NCBI RefSeq assembly: GCF_018613605.1
Contig: NZ_JAGGPU010000002.1
Location: 248,001-312,000, forward strand
Length of the DNA stretch: 64,000 nt
Direction of reading: 5' to 3'
Source of the DNA: Pedobacter sp. ISL-64
Lineage (GTDB): Bacteria; Bacteroidota; Bacteroidia; Sphingobacteriales; Sphingobacteriaceae
Positions 35,567 to 45,010 of the stretch are shown one piece after another. The translations under genes and the position numbers were made by a program. Numbering within the stretch: position 1 is the first letter of the stretch; each line of letters starts with the position of its first letter. Under the pieces are notes generated by a model that had not been told where the DNA came from, made no database searches, and was given only the letters and a program-made list of their open reading frames with translations.

Positions 35567-35830
35567 GTAGTCCCGTTATGCACTCCAATCTTTTTATTGC
35601 AAATAAACGTTATAGTTAAATATGGTTTTTAAGCAATAAAAAGGATTTCCGTTACTACCGGGTTTAGGGAACTGGGTGTGTGGTTCTTGGTGTTTAATCC
35701 TTCTGCTCCCCTGCAACCTTCAATAGTAATACAGCCTCGGCCACCTAAACCTGATAGGAGCGATATGAAATAAAACGGATAGCAGGACTATCAAACCCAA
35801 ATGCTTCTGCAATTGCTTTCCAAAAAAAAC
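35567..35830. repeat. Large palindromic dispersed element, copy 2
   Basis: The left arm has TGTAGTCCCGTTATGCACTC and CCGGGTTTAGG. The right arm has CACCTAAACCTGATAGGAGC, CGGATAGCAGGACTA and CAATTGCTTTCC with an A-run. The arms are inverted relative to one another. A small hairpin sits in the left arm (TTTTTATTGC at 35591-35600 with GCAATAAAAA at 35633-35642). It lies between the sigma and anti-sigma genes. Confidence 0.7.
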
Positions 35831-36014
35831 ATAAAAACTGCTTGAACCTTCAGCGAATCAACTCCTTTGTATTTCTTAATCTGCATTCCTGCAAATTAAA
35901 TTTCTTCGTTATGTCCTCATTCAGGGCACATATTCCGCTATGTTAAAAAAAAGTTAAAATTTTCTTAGGAAAAAGTAAAGCTTTTGGGCACTGATATATA
36001 AAAGGCAAATTAGA

Positions 36015-37082
36015 ATGGTTGATAGAAGTAAATTCAATGCAGAAGATTTTCTTGTCGATAGTACTTTTCAGCAGTATTGTGCTGGAACAGATAAGCTTTG
36101 CATTGGATATTGGGAGAAGTACATTAATGCCCACCCCGAGCAGGCTGCAGTAATTGCAGAAGCAAAAAAACTTTATGTGATATTGAGCGGGAATAAACGC
36201 CCATTAAACAAACAAACAGAAAGCCTGAAGGAAAGTATGTTTCCGGCAGAAAAAGTAGTTAAACTGAACCGTTATTTATGGCTTAAAATAGCTGCGGCAT
36301 TAGTTTTAGTGCTTGGCTCAGTATTGGTTTATAACACATACTATAAGTATAACAAAACAAAAAATGCTGTAGCGGAGGTTTACACCTTTACCACAAAAAG
36401 TGGTGAGCGTAAAAAAATTAAACTTCAGGATGGAACATCTGTATTATTAAACGCAAAAAGTTCTTTATCTGTAACCAAAGGTTTTAACGATCAGTTCAGA
36501 GAGGTTACCCTAAGGGGCGAAGCTTTTTTTGATGTGGCTCATGATAAAAATAAACCTTTTAAAGTGCACACAGCCGATTTTAACATCAATGTACTGGGCA
36601 CCGCTTTTAATGTGAAAGCATATCCCGATGAAACAACTTCAGAAGCAACTTTAATCCGTGGCTTAATTACCATGGAAGCCGTAAATGGAAATGGCGGAAC
36701 CATTACTTTAAAACCAAGTCAGAAAGTTACTTTTTATAAGAGCGTTGCCCCGCAACAAAAAAGCAAATTGCTTAAACCTACTGCTTTACAGCCCGAAATT
36801 ACCATTAACCATTACACAAAGATTAAAGACAGCACCATTGTAGAAACCGCCTGGACGCAGAACCGGATCGAAATATACGATCAGGATTTTGATGAGATTA
36901 GGAATGTTTTAGAAAAATGGTATAACGTAGAAATCAGATTTACAGATCCTTCAATAGAAAAATACCGCTTTACAGCGACCATAACAAACGAAAGTATCGA
37001 ACAGGTTTTACAAGCTTTAAAAGACACTGAAAATAATTTTAAATATGAGATAAAAGGAAAACAGGTAACCATCTCGAAATAG
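36015..37082 (+). CDS. FecR-family anti-sigma factor
   Basis: 355 residues. A cytoplasmic N-terminal part of about 88 residues is followed by one transmembrane helix (about 91-109, LKIAAALVLVLGSVLVYNTY). Then comes the periplasmic FecR domain (about 120-215, TKSGERKKIKLQDGTSVLLN, REVTLRGEAFFDVAHDKNKP, VLGTAFNVKAY) and a C-terminal DUF4974 domain (about 280-353, QDFDEIRNVLEKWYNVEIRF). It would hold the ECF sigma factor inactive until contacted by the STN domain of the SusC encoded next. The start at 36015 gives a normal length. Confidence 0.93.
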   Translation: MVDRSKFNAEDFLVDSTFQQYCAGTDKLCIGYWEKYINAHPEQAAVIAEAKKLYVILSGNKRPLNKQTESLKESMFPAEKVVKLNRYLWLKIAAALVLVLGSVLVYNTYYKYNKTKNAVAEVYTFTTKSGERKKIKLQDGTSVLLNAKSSLSVTKGFNDQFREVTLRGEAFFDVAHDKNKPFKVHTADFNINVLGTAFNVKAYPDETTSEATLIRGLITMEAVNGNGGTITLKPSQKVTFYKSVAPQQKSKLLKPTALQPEITINHYTKIKDSTIVETAWTQNRIEIYDQDFDEIRNVLEKWYNVEIRFTDPSIEKYRFTATITNESIEQVLQALKDTENNFKYEIKGKQVTISK

Positions 37083-37090
37083 AAAGAAAA

Positions 37091-37116
37091 AAGGACGGTG
37101 TTGGAGCACCGCCCTT
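37091..37116 (+). terminator. Hairpin between fecR and the STN-SusC gene
   Basis: AAGGACGGTG (37091-37100) pairs with CACCGCCCTT (37107-37116) with one mismatch, loop TTGGAG, followed by AACAATTTCTCTTTT. The tail is only loosely T-rich. It could stop fecR transcription so that the SusC gene depends on its own sigma-driven promoter in 37117-37202. Confidence 0.6.
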
Positions 37117-37202
37117 AACAATTTCTCTTTTGATTAATTAATGGCAGTTTATGCGCAAACAGATTGCTGCCAAGAACTTTATGCAACCAAAAAAACAAAA
37201 AT

Positions 37203-40200
37203 ATGATTTATTATTACTTACTGCAAGGGCGCCCAAAATATAAAGCGCTTCTAAAATTCATTATGCTAATGAAACTAGCCTGTATTATGGTTTTCATTAC
37301 CTGTCTTAATGTTTCGGCATCGGTTTTTTCTCAGGAAAAAATTTCTTTGGATGTTAAGAAAACAAAGCTGGCCAGGGTATTACAGATTATTGAGCAGCAA
37401 AGCAGTTACCATTTTGTTTACAGCTCTTCTTACGTTCCGGTAAACAAGGATGTAAGCATTACTGTAACCAATACTTTGGTAACAGATGTATTGGCAGCCA
37501 TTTTAAACAGAACTAACCTGAAATATTCTGTTTCGGATGGTGGCTTGATTGTGATTAGCAAAAATAAAGAAGTCCCGATTTCGGGAACCGTTAAAGATGC
37601 CCTTGGAGGGGTTTTACCTGGTGCAAGTGTTAGGGTTAAAGGAACAGGCATTGGTACTTCTACCGATGTGAACGGTAAATTTGCATTAAATGCGCCTGAA
37701 AATGCTATTCTGGTAATTTCTTATGCTGGTTTTCAAACCAGGGAAATTGCCATCGGCTCTCAGACCAATATCGATATCGTATTATCAGAAGATACCAAAC
37801 AACTTACTGATGTGGTGGTTACTGCTTTGGGTATCAAAAAAGAAAGAAGGGCCTTAGGATACTCGGTTACACAAGTTAGTGGTGAAACGCTAACCCAAGC
37901 AAGGGAAAATAATGTGGCCAACTCTTTGGTTGGTAAAGTGGCCGGTCTCGATATTAGCTCTACCTCTGGTGGTGCGGGAGCAGCAACCAGTGTAACCATC
38001 CGCGGTGTTTCTAGTTTAAGTCAAACTAATCAACCCTTATATGTAATTAATGGAGTGCCGATGGAGAATAAACCGGTGGGTTTAAATAATCTCAATGGCA
38101 ATGGTAACTCAGGCGGCCAATACGATAATGCTCCAGATTTAGGAGATGCTGTTGGGAACTTAAATCCTGATGATATTGAAAGTATTTCGGTGCTTAAAGG
38201 TGCGGCAGCATCGGCGTTGTATGGCTATCGTGCAAAAGCAGGTGTAATTTTAATTACCACAAAAAGTGGAAAGGGAAACAGCATAGAATTTAATAGTAAT
38301 TATGTAGCAGAACAGGTTATGGACAGAACCAACTGGCAATATGTTTACGGACAAGGAGCCAATGGTGTAAAGCCCGTTGATGCCGCTGCAGCGGCACAGG
38401 TGGGTGGTTCCAGCTGGGGAGCAAAATTAGATGGATCTAATGTAATCCAGTTTGATGGTGTTTCCAGACCTTATACTGCACAGAAAAACAACATCGAAGA
38501 TTTTTACCGTACTGGAGGTACGTGGTCTAATACTCTGGCATTGAACAAAAGTTTTGATGGCGGTACCATCCGCTTATCAGCTAACGATGTTCATAATAAT
38601 TCGGTTGTTCCAAATTCAGGTTTAAACAGGCAGTCTTTTAATTTTACAGGTACTTTTAGTCCGGTTAAACGCTTAACTATCGATGCCCGCATGAATTACA
38701 TTCTAGAGCAGGCGAAAAACAGGCCAATGGTTTCTGATGGTGCAGGTAATGCCAATTATAATGTTGCTTTTTTACCAACAAGCGTAAGTGTAAATGATCT
38801 TAAGCCATGGAAAGACGCAAATGGCAATGAAATCCAATACAATAAAGGCAATGCTTATGCAACCAATCCTTGGTTCGCTGCAAACGAGTTTGTAAACGAT
38901 ACCAAACGCGACCGTTTAATCAGTTCGTTCAGTGCTAAATATACTTTTGATAGTGGGCTGTTTTTACAGGGGCGTGCCGGACGTGACGCCTATACCGACG
39001 GCTATAAAAACGTGGTGCCATCAGGTACCGCTTATTATGCACCCGGTAAAATTGTAGAACAGGCAACTAAGTTTGCCGATGTAAATGTGGATGTTTTAGT
39101 AGGCAAACCTTTTAAAATAGATGAAGATTTTGCTGTTACACCGAATGTTGGAGCGAGTTATCGTAGAACAAACGTTAATCAGACAACAAACAGTGGGGCT
39201 GATTTTGCAGTTTTCGGTGTTTATAATATTCTAAATGCCAAGAATAAATCTGTGGCATATGTAGCATCCGTAGCCGAAACCCAATCTGTATATGGTACTT
39301 TAGAACTTGCCTATAAAGACATTTTTTATTTAACAGGAAGTGGTCGTACCGATTGGTTCTCTACGTTGGCAACACCAGGTAAAGACAATAAATTGAGTGT
39401 ATTTTACCCGTCGGTTAGTGGCTCATTTGTTTTCTCCGAACTTTGGAAACCATCTTTCTTAACTTTTGGTAAAGTGAGAGCTGGCTACGCAGTTGTTGGT
39501 CAGGCAACAGATCCTTATCAAACTTTATTAACTTACAGTTTAAGGAGTGAAGTGTTAAATGGTTTGCCGTTAGGCACTATTTCTAATGTAAATATTCCAA
39601 ATTTGGCATTAAAAGCATCAAAAGCAACCGAATTGGAAGTTGGTACCGAAATGCGTTTTTTAGGAGATCGCTTGAACCTCGATCTTACCTGGTATAAAAA
39701 AACCTCTAAAGATGAAATCACCTTTGTTACTACATCGACATCAACTGGCTATAGTGGAGCCGTTTTAAATTCTGGTAAGATCGAAAACAAAGGTGTTGAA
39801 TTATTGCTATCTGGACAGGTGTTAAAAAGTAAAGATTTTGTGTGGACATCATCTTTAAACGGATCTTACAACGATAATAAAGTAATTTCTCTTGCTGATG
39901 GTGTAACCTCAAACCTTATCGCAACCTCACGCCCTGGTGTTGGCTTTTTACAGAACATACCAGGCAAAGCCGCCTCTCAGGTAATGGCGTACGATTATAA
40001 ATATGATGCAGCAGGAAAAGTCATGCTTGGTGCAAACGGTGCACCTCAACGTGGCGATCTTGTTGCATACGGCTCTGCTTACAATAAATGGTTTGCCGGT
40101 TGGAACAACGAGTTTAATTATAAAGGTGCAACATTATCATTTTTGATTGATGGCAAATGGGGAGGAAAAGTATTCTCTGCTACTGATTATTATGGCTACG

Positions 40201-40547
40201 TGTTTGGTTTGCATCAAGCTACACTGGAAAATCGTGAGGGTTTGGGCAATACCGCAGCAACTTACTATCAGCTTTCAGCAGATAATGTTTCAAATAAATT
40301 TGTACAAGATGCTAGTTTCATAAAGCTCAGACAGATGACCTTAGGTTATAACTTTCCAGCCAAAATGTTCAAGAACAAAATACATGGTTTAAATGTAAGT
40401 TTTGTCGGTCGCAATTTATTTATCCTGATGAAAAAGACGGATAACATCGACCCCGAATCCAGTTACAATGCTACTTTTCCAGGATTGGAACTAGGTGGTG
40501 TGCCGCCGGTTAGAACATTTGGCGTAAACCTTAGTGTGAAGCTTTAA
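37203..40547 (+). CDS. SusC-type TonB-dependent transducer with STN signalling domain (locus 3)
   Basis: 1114 residues from the ATG at 37203 (MIYYYLLQGRPKYK). The frame extends to 37164 but without an ATG. The signal core is at about 22-44 (ending ASVFSQ). An STN domain covers about 46-120 (ISLDVKKTKLARVLQIIEQQ). Next are a carboxypeptidase-regulatory-like domain (ISGTVKDALGGVLPGASVRV), the plug with the signature NPDDIESISVLKGAAASALYG, and a barrel ending in GVNLSVKL. The STN domain reports substrate to FecR through the periplasm. The next genes are a SusD_2 lipoprotein and a GH20 hexosaminidase, so an amino-sugar glycan is the likely substrate. Confidence 0.94.
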   Translation: MIYYYLLQGRPKYKALLKFIMLMKLACIMVFITCLNVSASVFSQEKISLDVKKTKLARVLQIIEQQSSYHFVYSSSYVPVNKDVSITVTNTLVTDVLAAILNRTNLKYSVSDGGLIVISKNKEVPISGTVKDALGGVLPGASVRVKGTGIGTSTDVNGKFALNAPENAILVISYAGFQTREIAIGSQTNIDIVLSEDTKQLTDVVVTALGIKKERRALGYSVTQVSGETLTQARENNVANSLVGKVAGLDISSTSGGAGAATSVTIRGVSSLSQTNQPLYVINGVPMENKPVGLNNLNGNGNSGGQYDNAPDLGDAVGNLNPDDIESISVLKGAAASALYGYRAKAGVILITTKSGKGNSIEFNSNYVAEQVMDRTNWQYVYGQGANGVKPVDAAAAAQVGGSSWGAKLDGSNVIQFDGVSRPYTAQKNNIEDFYRTGGTWSNTLALNKSFDGGTIRLSANDVHNNSVVPNSGLNRQSFNFTGTFSPVKRLTIDARMNYILEQAKNRPMVSDGAGNANYNVAFLPTSVSVNDLKPWKDANGNEIQYNKGNAYATNPWFAANEFVNDTKRDRLISSFSAKYTFDSGLFLQGRAGRDAYTDGYKNVVPSGTAYYAPGKIVEQATKFADVNVDVLVGKPFKIDEDFAVTPNVGASYRRTNVNQTTNSGADFAVFGVYNILNAKNKSVAYVASVAETQSVYGTLELAYKDIFYLTGSGRTDWFSTLATPGKDNKLSVFYPSVSGSFVFSELWKPSFLTFGKVRAGYAVVGQATDPYQTLLTYSLRSEVLNGLPLGTISNVNIPNLALKASKATELEVGTEMRFLGDRLNLDLTWYKKTSKDEITFVTTSTSTGYSGAVLNSGKIENKGVELLLSGQVLKSKDFVWTSSLNGSYNDNKVISLADGVTSNLIATSRPGVGFLQNIPGKAASQVMAYDYKYDAAGKVMLGANGAPQRGDLVAYGSAYNKWFAGWNNEFNYKGATLSFLIDGKWGGKVFSATDYYGYVFGLHQATLENREGLGNTAATYYQLSADNVSNKFVQDASFIKLRQMTLGYNFPAKMFKNKIHGLNVSFVGRNLFILMKKTDNIDPESSYNATFPGLELGGVPPVRTFGVNLSVKL

Positions 40548-40565
40548 TTTTAAACAGACAGAACA

Positions 40566-42161
40566 ATGAAAACAAACATATTAAAAAAATATAGCCTGTT
40601 ACTTTGTATCGGCATGTTAATAATCTCTGGTTGCACCAAAGATTTCGAAGATATCAATACCAATCCTTCTGCATATGGGGCAGCTACTTTCGATCCTAAT
40701 TTTACCTTAACTACCGCTCAGCTTACTTATACTGGGAGCATCGATTTCGCTTATGATACCTGGAGAGGGAATTTGATTTATTCATCTACTATGATGCAGG
40801 GGCTTTCTACTGTTGTAAGCTATTGGGCAGGAGATAAGTATCTGCTTAATGAAGGTTATACTGCAGCTTATTGGGGCAGTACGTCTGTTGGTGCTTATGT
40901 AGAACAGGTTAAACCTATTGTTGATATTGTTGAATTTACAAAAGGGTCTTCTAAGTATAATAACGTACGCCAGGTTGCACGTTTATGGAAAGCGTTAATT
41001 TTTGAGCGTATTACCGATCTGTACGGTGATGTGCCTTATTCAGAAGCAGGACAAGGTTATTATACAGGTAATTTAGCACCTAAATATGATAAGCAACAGG
41101 CAATTTATACCGATTTATTAAAAGAGGTAGAAGAAGCAACAAATGCATTGGATGTGAATGGAGATAAAGTTACAGGAGATGCCATTTACAAAGGAGACAT
41201 CAATAAATGGAAAAGATTCGGTAACACTTTATTATTGCGTATAGCCATGCGTTTAACCAAAGTAGATGAAAATACAGCTAAAGCCTATGCACAAAAGGTA
41301 ATTGGTAAAACCATGATCAGCAATGACGACAATGCCTTTGTTAAACATGATGTATCAGGCGCAAGGGTTACTCAGAACCGCAACAGTCAGGTATTGGCTG
41401 GTGATGGCGGACAAGAAAATTATTATGTGAAGTGGTCACAAAATTTTATTAACAAATTAAAATCAGTAAACGACCCACGTTTAGGAAAAGTTGCCGTTAC
41501 AGGACTTTTTCTTGATGAAAATACGAAGACACAAAATCCTAATTACAGCGCCGACCCACTTGTTCAAAAAGGAATGCCTAACGGGAAAGATTTAAGTGGT
41601 ATTGCTGGTAGAGATATTAGGCAAGATGCTTCTTATACAACTTTTCCTGCTTATTCATCACCTAACCCGGCAATGATTAAGAAAGATGGTATTACCTTTA
41701 TCTTAACTTATACCGAAAGTGAATTGTTATTGGCAGAAGCTGCGCAAAGATGGGCAATTAGTGGATCAGCCGCGGCCCACTATGCTAATGGTTTATCTGC
41801 TGGTATCACTTTCTTATCTCAATACGACGCCAGTCTGGCGATATCAAGCACTGTAGCCGATGCCTATGCCATTGCCAATCCGTACATCGCAGCTAATGGT
41901 TTGGAAATGATTAATACCCAATATTGGCTACATACATGCACCATGTTGGATTTTTACGAAACATGGTCTAATTGGCGCAGGTCTGGATTCCCGACTTTAA
42001 CCCCCGTGGTTTATCCTGGAAATGCTACTAACGGAACTATTCCCCGTCGTTTCCCTTATCCAGTAGAGGAAGCAGCTAAAAATGGTGTTAACTACAAGGC
42101 CGCTTCCGCAGCTGTACCAGGTGGCGATAACCTTGCAGGTAGAGTTTGGTGGGATAAATAA
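40566..42161 (+). CDS. SusD/RagB-like lipoprotein of the SusD_2 type (locus 3)
   Basis: 531 residues. The lipoprotein Cys is at about 23 (IISGC-TKDF), followed by the SusD-like_2 opening EDINTNPSAYG. Helical segments include ARLWKALIFERITDLYGDVP, typical of that group, which often pairs with STN-bearing SusC proteins. The C-terminus has YWLHTCTMLDFYETWSNWRR and ends in GRVWWDK. It would bind ligand above the SusC barrel. It is 18 bases behind the SusC gene and is followed by a strong terminator. Confidence 0.92.
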   Translation: MKTNILKKYSLLLCIGMLIISGCTKDFEDINTNPSAYGAATFDPNFTLTTAQLTYTGSIDFAYDTWRGNLIYSSTMMQGLSTVVSYWAGDKYLLNEGYTAAYWGSTSVGAYVEQVKPIVDIVEFTKGSSKYNNVRQVARLWKALIFERITDLYGDVPYSEAGQGYYTGNLAPKYDKQQAIYTDLLKEVEEATNALDVNGDKVTGDAIYKGDINKWKRFGNTLLLRIAMRLTKVDENTAKAYAQKVIGKTMISNDDNAFVKHDVSGARVTQNRNSQVLAGDGGQENYYVKWSQNFINKLKSVNDPRLGKVAVTGLFLDENTKTQNPNYSADPLVQKGMPNGKDLSGIAGRDIRQDASYTTFPAYSSPNPAMIKKDGITFILTYTESELLLAEAAQRWAISGSAAAHYANGLSAGITFLSQYDASLAISSTVADAYAIANPYIAANGLEMINTQYWLHTCTMLDFYETWSNWRRSGFPTLTPVVYPGNATNGTIPRRFPYPVEEAAKNGVNYKAASAAVPGGDNLAGRVWWDK

Positions 42162-42185
42162 TTTATATCATCCCGGTTTTTTACT

Positions 42186-42219
42186 AGCCGACATTGCTTA
42201 TGCAGTGTCGGCTTTTTTA
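42186..42219 (+). terminator. Rho-independent terminator after the locus-3 SusD
   Basis: AGCCGACATTGC (42186-42197) pairs with GCAGTGTCGGCT (42202-42213) with one mismatch around a TTAT loop, followed by six T. It separates the SusCD unit from the GH20 gene. Confidence 0.88.
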
Positions 42220-42246
42220 TTCCATTGTTTGTTATTGCATTTTCAT

Positions 42247-42256
42247 CAAACGTTTG
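42247..42256. promoter_or_regulatory. CAAACGTTTG palindrome upstream of the GH20 gene
   Basis: A perfect 10-bp palindrome with a central CG, just downstream of the preceding terminator and 133 bases before the ATG. The identical 10-mer lies upstream of the S10 peptidase gene at 44840. It has the shape of a weak LacI-family site; the cognate protein is unknown. Confidence 0.45.
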
Positions 42257-42389
42257 CGCAAAACTTACTTGAGCGTATAAAGAAGTTTAGTTTATCTTTA
42301 ACTCATAAGTACATCATCTTCAGTATTAAAACTGTAATGTACTTAACGGAATACGCTAAACGCTAATTATAATAATTCATTATTTATAC

Positions 42390-44729
42390 ATGAAAAGCAT
42401 TCTATTTACTCTCGGTTTCCTTATTGTTACTCAAGGTCTTTTATTCGGTCAAACCGACAGCACGGTTATTCAATCAGTACCTAACATTAAAGAAATAAAG
42501 GCTGGCGACAAGAAAATTATTTTTCCAGAAAGCCCAAAAGGTTACTCTCTGGTATTCAAGGGAAGTAATCGCGAACCAATAGTAAATCCATCTGGCGATA
42601 TTACCAGGCCACTGGTTGCAACAAATGTAAACTTGTATTTCGAACTGATTAGTCAGGTAAGCGATTCGATAAAGTACGATGTATCTAAACAGATCGTTGT
42701 CCCAGGGAAATTTTCAGACGGTGGTATTAACCCACAGCCTTTTGTAATCCCCGCTTTACGCGAATGGCATGGTGGTAAAGGCAATTTCTCTTTAACGGCC
42801 ACCAGTAGAATTGTTTTAAATACAGCGAATGAGAAACAGCTGCAGAACGCTGCCAGCATTTTAAAACAAGAGCTGAAAGATCAGCTAGGTTTCAGCCTGT
42901 TAATTGTGAAAGGTAAGGCTAAAAAAGGCGATATTTTTTTATCCTTAGGTGCAACAGATAAAAGCATTGGCGAAGAAGGATACTACTTTAATGCAGATGA
43001 ACATATTACCATTAGTGCAGTAAAATATCAGGGATTATTCTGGGGAACCAGAACTTTGCTACAGTTACTGGAACAGAAAAATTCCATTCCAAAAGGATTG
43101 GCAAGAGATTATCCAGCGTTTAAAGTACGCGGATTTGTGCTCGATGTTGGCCGTAAGTTCTTTAGCCTGCAGTTTTTAAGAGATTATGTGAAATTCATGT
43201 CTTACTACAAATTGAACGATTTTCAGATCCACTTAAATGACAATGGCTTTAAAAAATACTTCAATGATAATTGGGCTGATACCTATTCGTCTTTCCGCTT
43301 AGAAAATACAACCTACCCGGGGCTGACGGCAAAAGATGGTTCTTATACCAAAAAGGAATTTATGGCGCTACAACAGTTAGCCGATAATTATGCGGTCCGC
43401 ATTATTCCAGAAATTGATGCACCGGCGCATGCGCTGGCCTTTACCAAGGTAGTCCCCGAAATTGGCAGTAAAGCATATGGTATGGATCACCTCGATCTCC
43501 ATAATCCACTTAGTTATACGGTTATGGAAAATGTATTTAAAGAATATATTTCTGGTAACACACCAGTGTTTACGGGTAAAGCGGTTCACATTGGTACAGA
43601 TGAATATGCTAAAAAAGATGCAGAAGTTTTCAGGGCTTTTACCGATCGCATGATTAAATATGTAGAAAGTTTTGGAAAAGATGTTAGGCTGTGGGGAGCA
43701 TTAACACACGCAAAAGGTACCACTCCTGTAAAAGTAGAAAATGTGGTGATGAATACCTGGTATAACGGTTATGCTAACCCTGTTGAGATGAAGAAACTGG
43801 GCTATAAGCAAATCAGTACGCCTGATGGATGGCTATATATTGTACCTGCAGCAGGCTACTATTATGATTACCTGAACATTAAAAATCTTTATAATAAATG
43901 GACGCCTTCGATGATCGGAAATGTTCAGTTTACACCTGGTGATCCTACTATATTAGGTGGCTCTTTTGCGGTGTGGAATGATATTGTAGGCAACGGAATT
44001 ACTGAAAAAGATGTACACGACAGGGTATTCCCTGCTATGCAGGTACTAGCACAAAAGATGTGGGGAGGAAACAATACAACTTTAACGTTCGATGATTTTG
44101 ACGTTTTGAGCAAGAAGATAGGAGAAGGCCCTTCATTAAACATCAGTGGAAAGCTATCTAAAAATGATGCGCCATTTACAGTCCGGTTTAACTTTGATGA
44201 AAAAGACAATCAGATCAAAACTACTGGCGCAACTTATATAGAAGGATATTCAAAGAATGCTTTGTCATTTTCAGGAAAAGATAGTTATGCCAGGTTACCA
44301 TACGCTGAAATAGGTTATAATTATACGGTTTCTTTTTGGGTAAACCCTGCCAATAACAATTTGGATGGTGCGCTGTTATTCAAATCGCCTAACGCTACCG
44401 TGAAATTAAAACAAACAGGTACAGGCAAACTTGGGTTTTCGAGAGAAGGTTATGATATCGATTTTGGATATGCTGTGCCCGATAATAGCTGGACACACGT
44501 TGTGATAACCGGAACCAATAAAGGTACTAGCCTTTATGTAAATGGTAAACTTGAAAAACGATTGTACGATAACTGGATCACGTTTACAGATAAAGACAAA
44601 ACGAAAGTGCGTAAATCGGAAACTTTGTTTTTTCCACTTCAAACTGTTGGTGGATTTAAAGGAAAGTTAGATGAATTACAAGTTTGGAACAAGGTATTGT
44701 CAGATGAAGAGATTCTGGCCTTAAAGTAA
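42390..44729 (+). CDS. GH20 beta-N-acetylhexosaminidase with C-terminal LamG-like domain
   Basis: 779 residues. The signal peptide ends at about 21 (GLLFGQ). A GH20b N-terminal domain (about 125-245, GEEGYYFNADEHITISA) is followed by the barrel (about 248-560): FKVRGFVLDVGRKFFSLQFL, the catalytic pair D404-E405 in HIGTDEYA, and a substrate Trp in GGSFAVWNDI. Residues about 595-779 form a LamG-type jelly roll (YTVSFWVNPANNNLDGALLF, WTHVVITG, SLYVNGKLEKR), which probably binds glycan. It would release terminal GlcNAc or GalNAc outside the cytoplasm. A terminator and an operator-like box precede it, so it is probably its own transcription unit. Confidence 0.93.
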   Translation: MKSILFTLGFLIVTQGLLFGQTDSTVIQSVPNIKEIKAGDKKIIFPESPKGYSLVFKGSNREPIVNPSGDITRPLVATNVNLYFELISQVSDSIKYDVSKQIVVPGKFSDGGINPQPFVIPALREWHGGKGNFSLTATSRIVLNTANEKQLQNAASILKQELKDQLGFSLLIVKGKAKKGDIFLSLGATDKSIGEEGYYFNADEHITISAVKYQGLFWGTRTLLQLLEQKNSIPKGLARDYPAFKVRGFVLDVGRKFFSLQFLRDYVKFMSYYKLNDFQIHLNDNGFKKYFNDNWADTYSSFRLENTTYPGLTAKDGSYTKKEFMALQQLADNYAVRIIPEIDAPAHALAFTKVVPEIGSKAYGMDHLDLHNPLSYTVMENVFKEYISGNTPVFTGKAVHIGTDEYAKKDAEVFRAFTDRMIKYVESFGKDVRLWGALTHAKGTTPVKVENVVMNTWYNGYANPVEMKKLGYKQISTPDGWLYIVPAAGYYYDYLNIKNLYNKWTPSMIGNVQFTPGDPTILGGSFAVWNDIVGNGITEKDVHDRVFPAMQVLAQKMWGGNNTTLTFDDFDVLSKKIGEGPSLNISGKLSKNDAPFTVRFNFDEKDNQIKTTGATYIEGYSKNALSFSGKDSYARLPYAEIGYNYTVSFWVNPANNNLDGALLFKSPNATVKLKQTGTGKLGFSREGYDIDFGYAVPDNSWTHVVITGTNKGTSLYVNGKLEKRLYDNWITFTDKDKTKVRKSETLFFPLQTVGGFKGKLDELQVWNKVLSDEEILALK

Positions 44730-44777
44730 TAAAAAAGAATTAAACAATAACCCGTCTCGATTAAATCAGTTTTTACC

Positions 44778-44810
44778 AGCCGATACCGCATTTGCGGTAT
44801 CGGCTTTTTT
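44778..44810 (+). terminator. Rho-independent terminator after the GH20 gene
   Basis: AGCCGATACCGCA (44778-44790) and TGCGGTATCGGCT (44793-44805) form a perfect 13-bp stem with a two-base apex, followed by a run of T to 44810. Confidence 0.93.
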
Positions 44811-44839
44811 GTTCCCTACATTTTGAATAATATTTTAAG

Positions 44840-44849
44840 CAAACGTTTG
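44840..44849. promoter_or_regulatory. CAAACGTTTG palindrome upstream of the S10 peptidase gene
   Basis: The same perfect 10-mer as at 42247, again shortly after a terminator, 161 bases before the ATG. Flanks are TAAG and TGCTG. Confidence 0.45.
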
Positions 44850-44908
44850 TGCTGCATTTTGCGTCGATTTTAAACTCATCAGAAATTCTGTTGTAACATG
44901 AATAATTA

Positions 44909-44936
44909 AAGTCTTGGCAAGCGTCAAGACTTTTCT
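44909..44936 (+). terminator. Leader hairpin with T-rich tail upstream of the S10 gene
   Basis: AAGTCTTG (44909-44916) and CAAGACTT (44925-44932) form a perfect 8-bp stem with an eight-base loop, followed by TTTTCTTTTA. It lies between the CAAACGTTTG box and the ATG and could be an attenuator or the end of a short leader RNA of roughly 60 bases. Confidence 0.55.
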
Positions 44937-45010
44937 TTTATGGTAACATTTCTAATGCGCTTTTTGATTAACGCTACAATAGTTTGATATTTAGAAACCA
45001 AACCAAAACA

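Noticed and set aside
35370..35588. Minus-strand open frame of 72 codons in the sigma-FecR gap
   Set aside because: Repeat sequence, no protein-like composition, and opposite to the flanking genes.
42082..42366. Plus-strand open frame of 94 codons after the locus-3 SusD gene
   Set aside because: It overlaps the SusD end in another frame and runs through the terminator at 42186-42219 and the CAAACGTTTG box.
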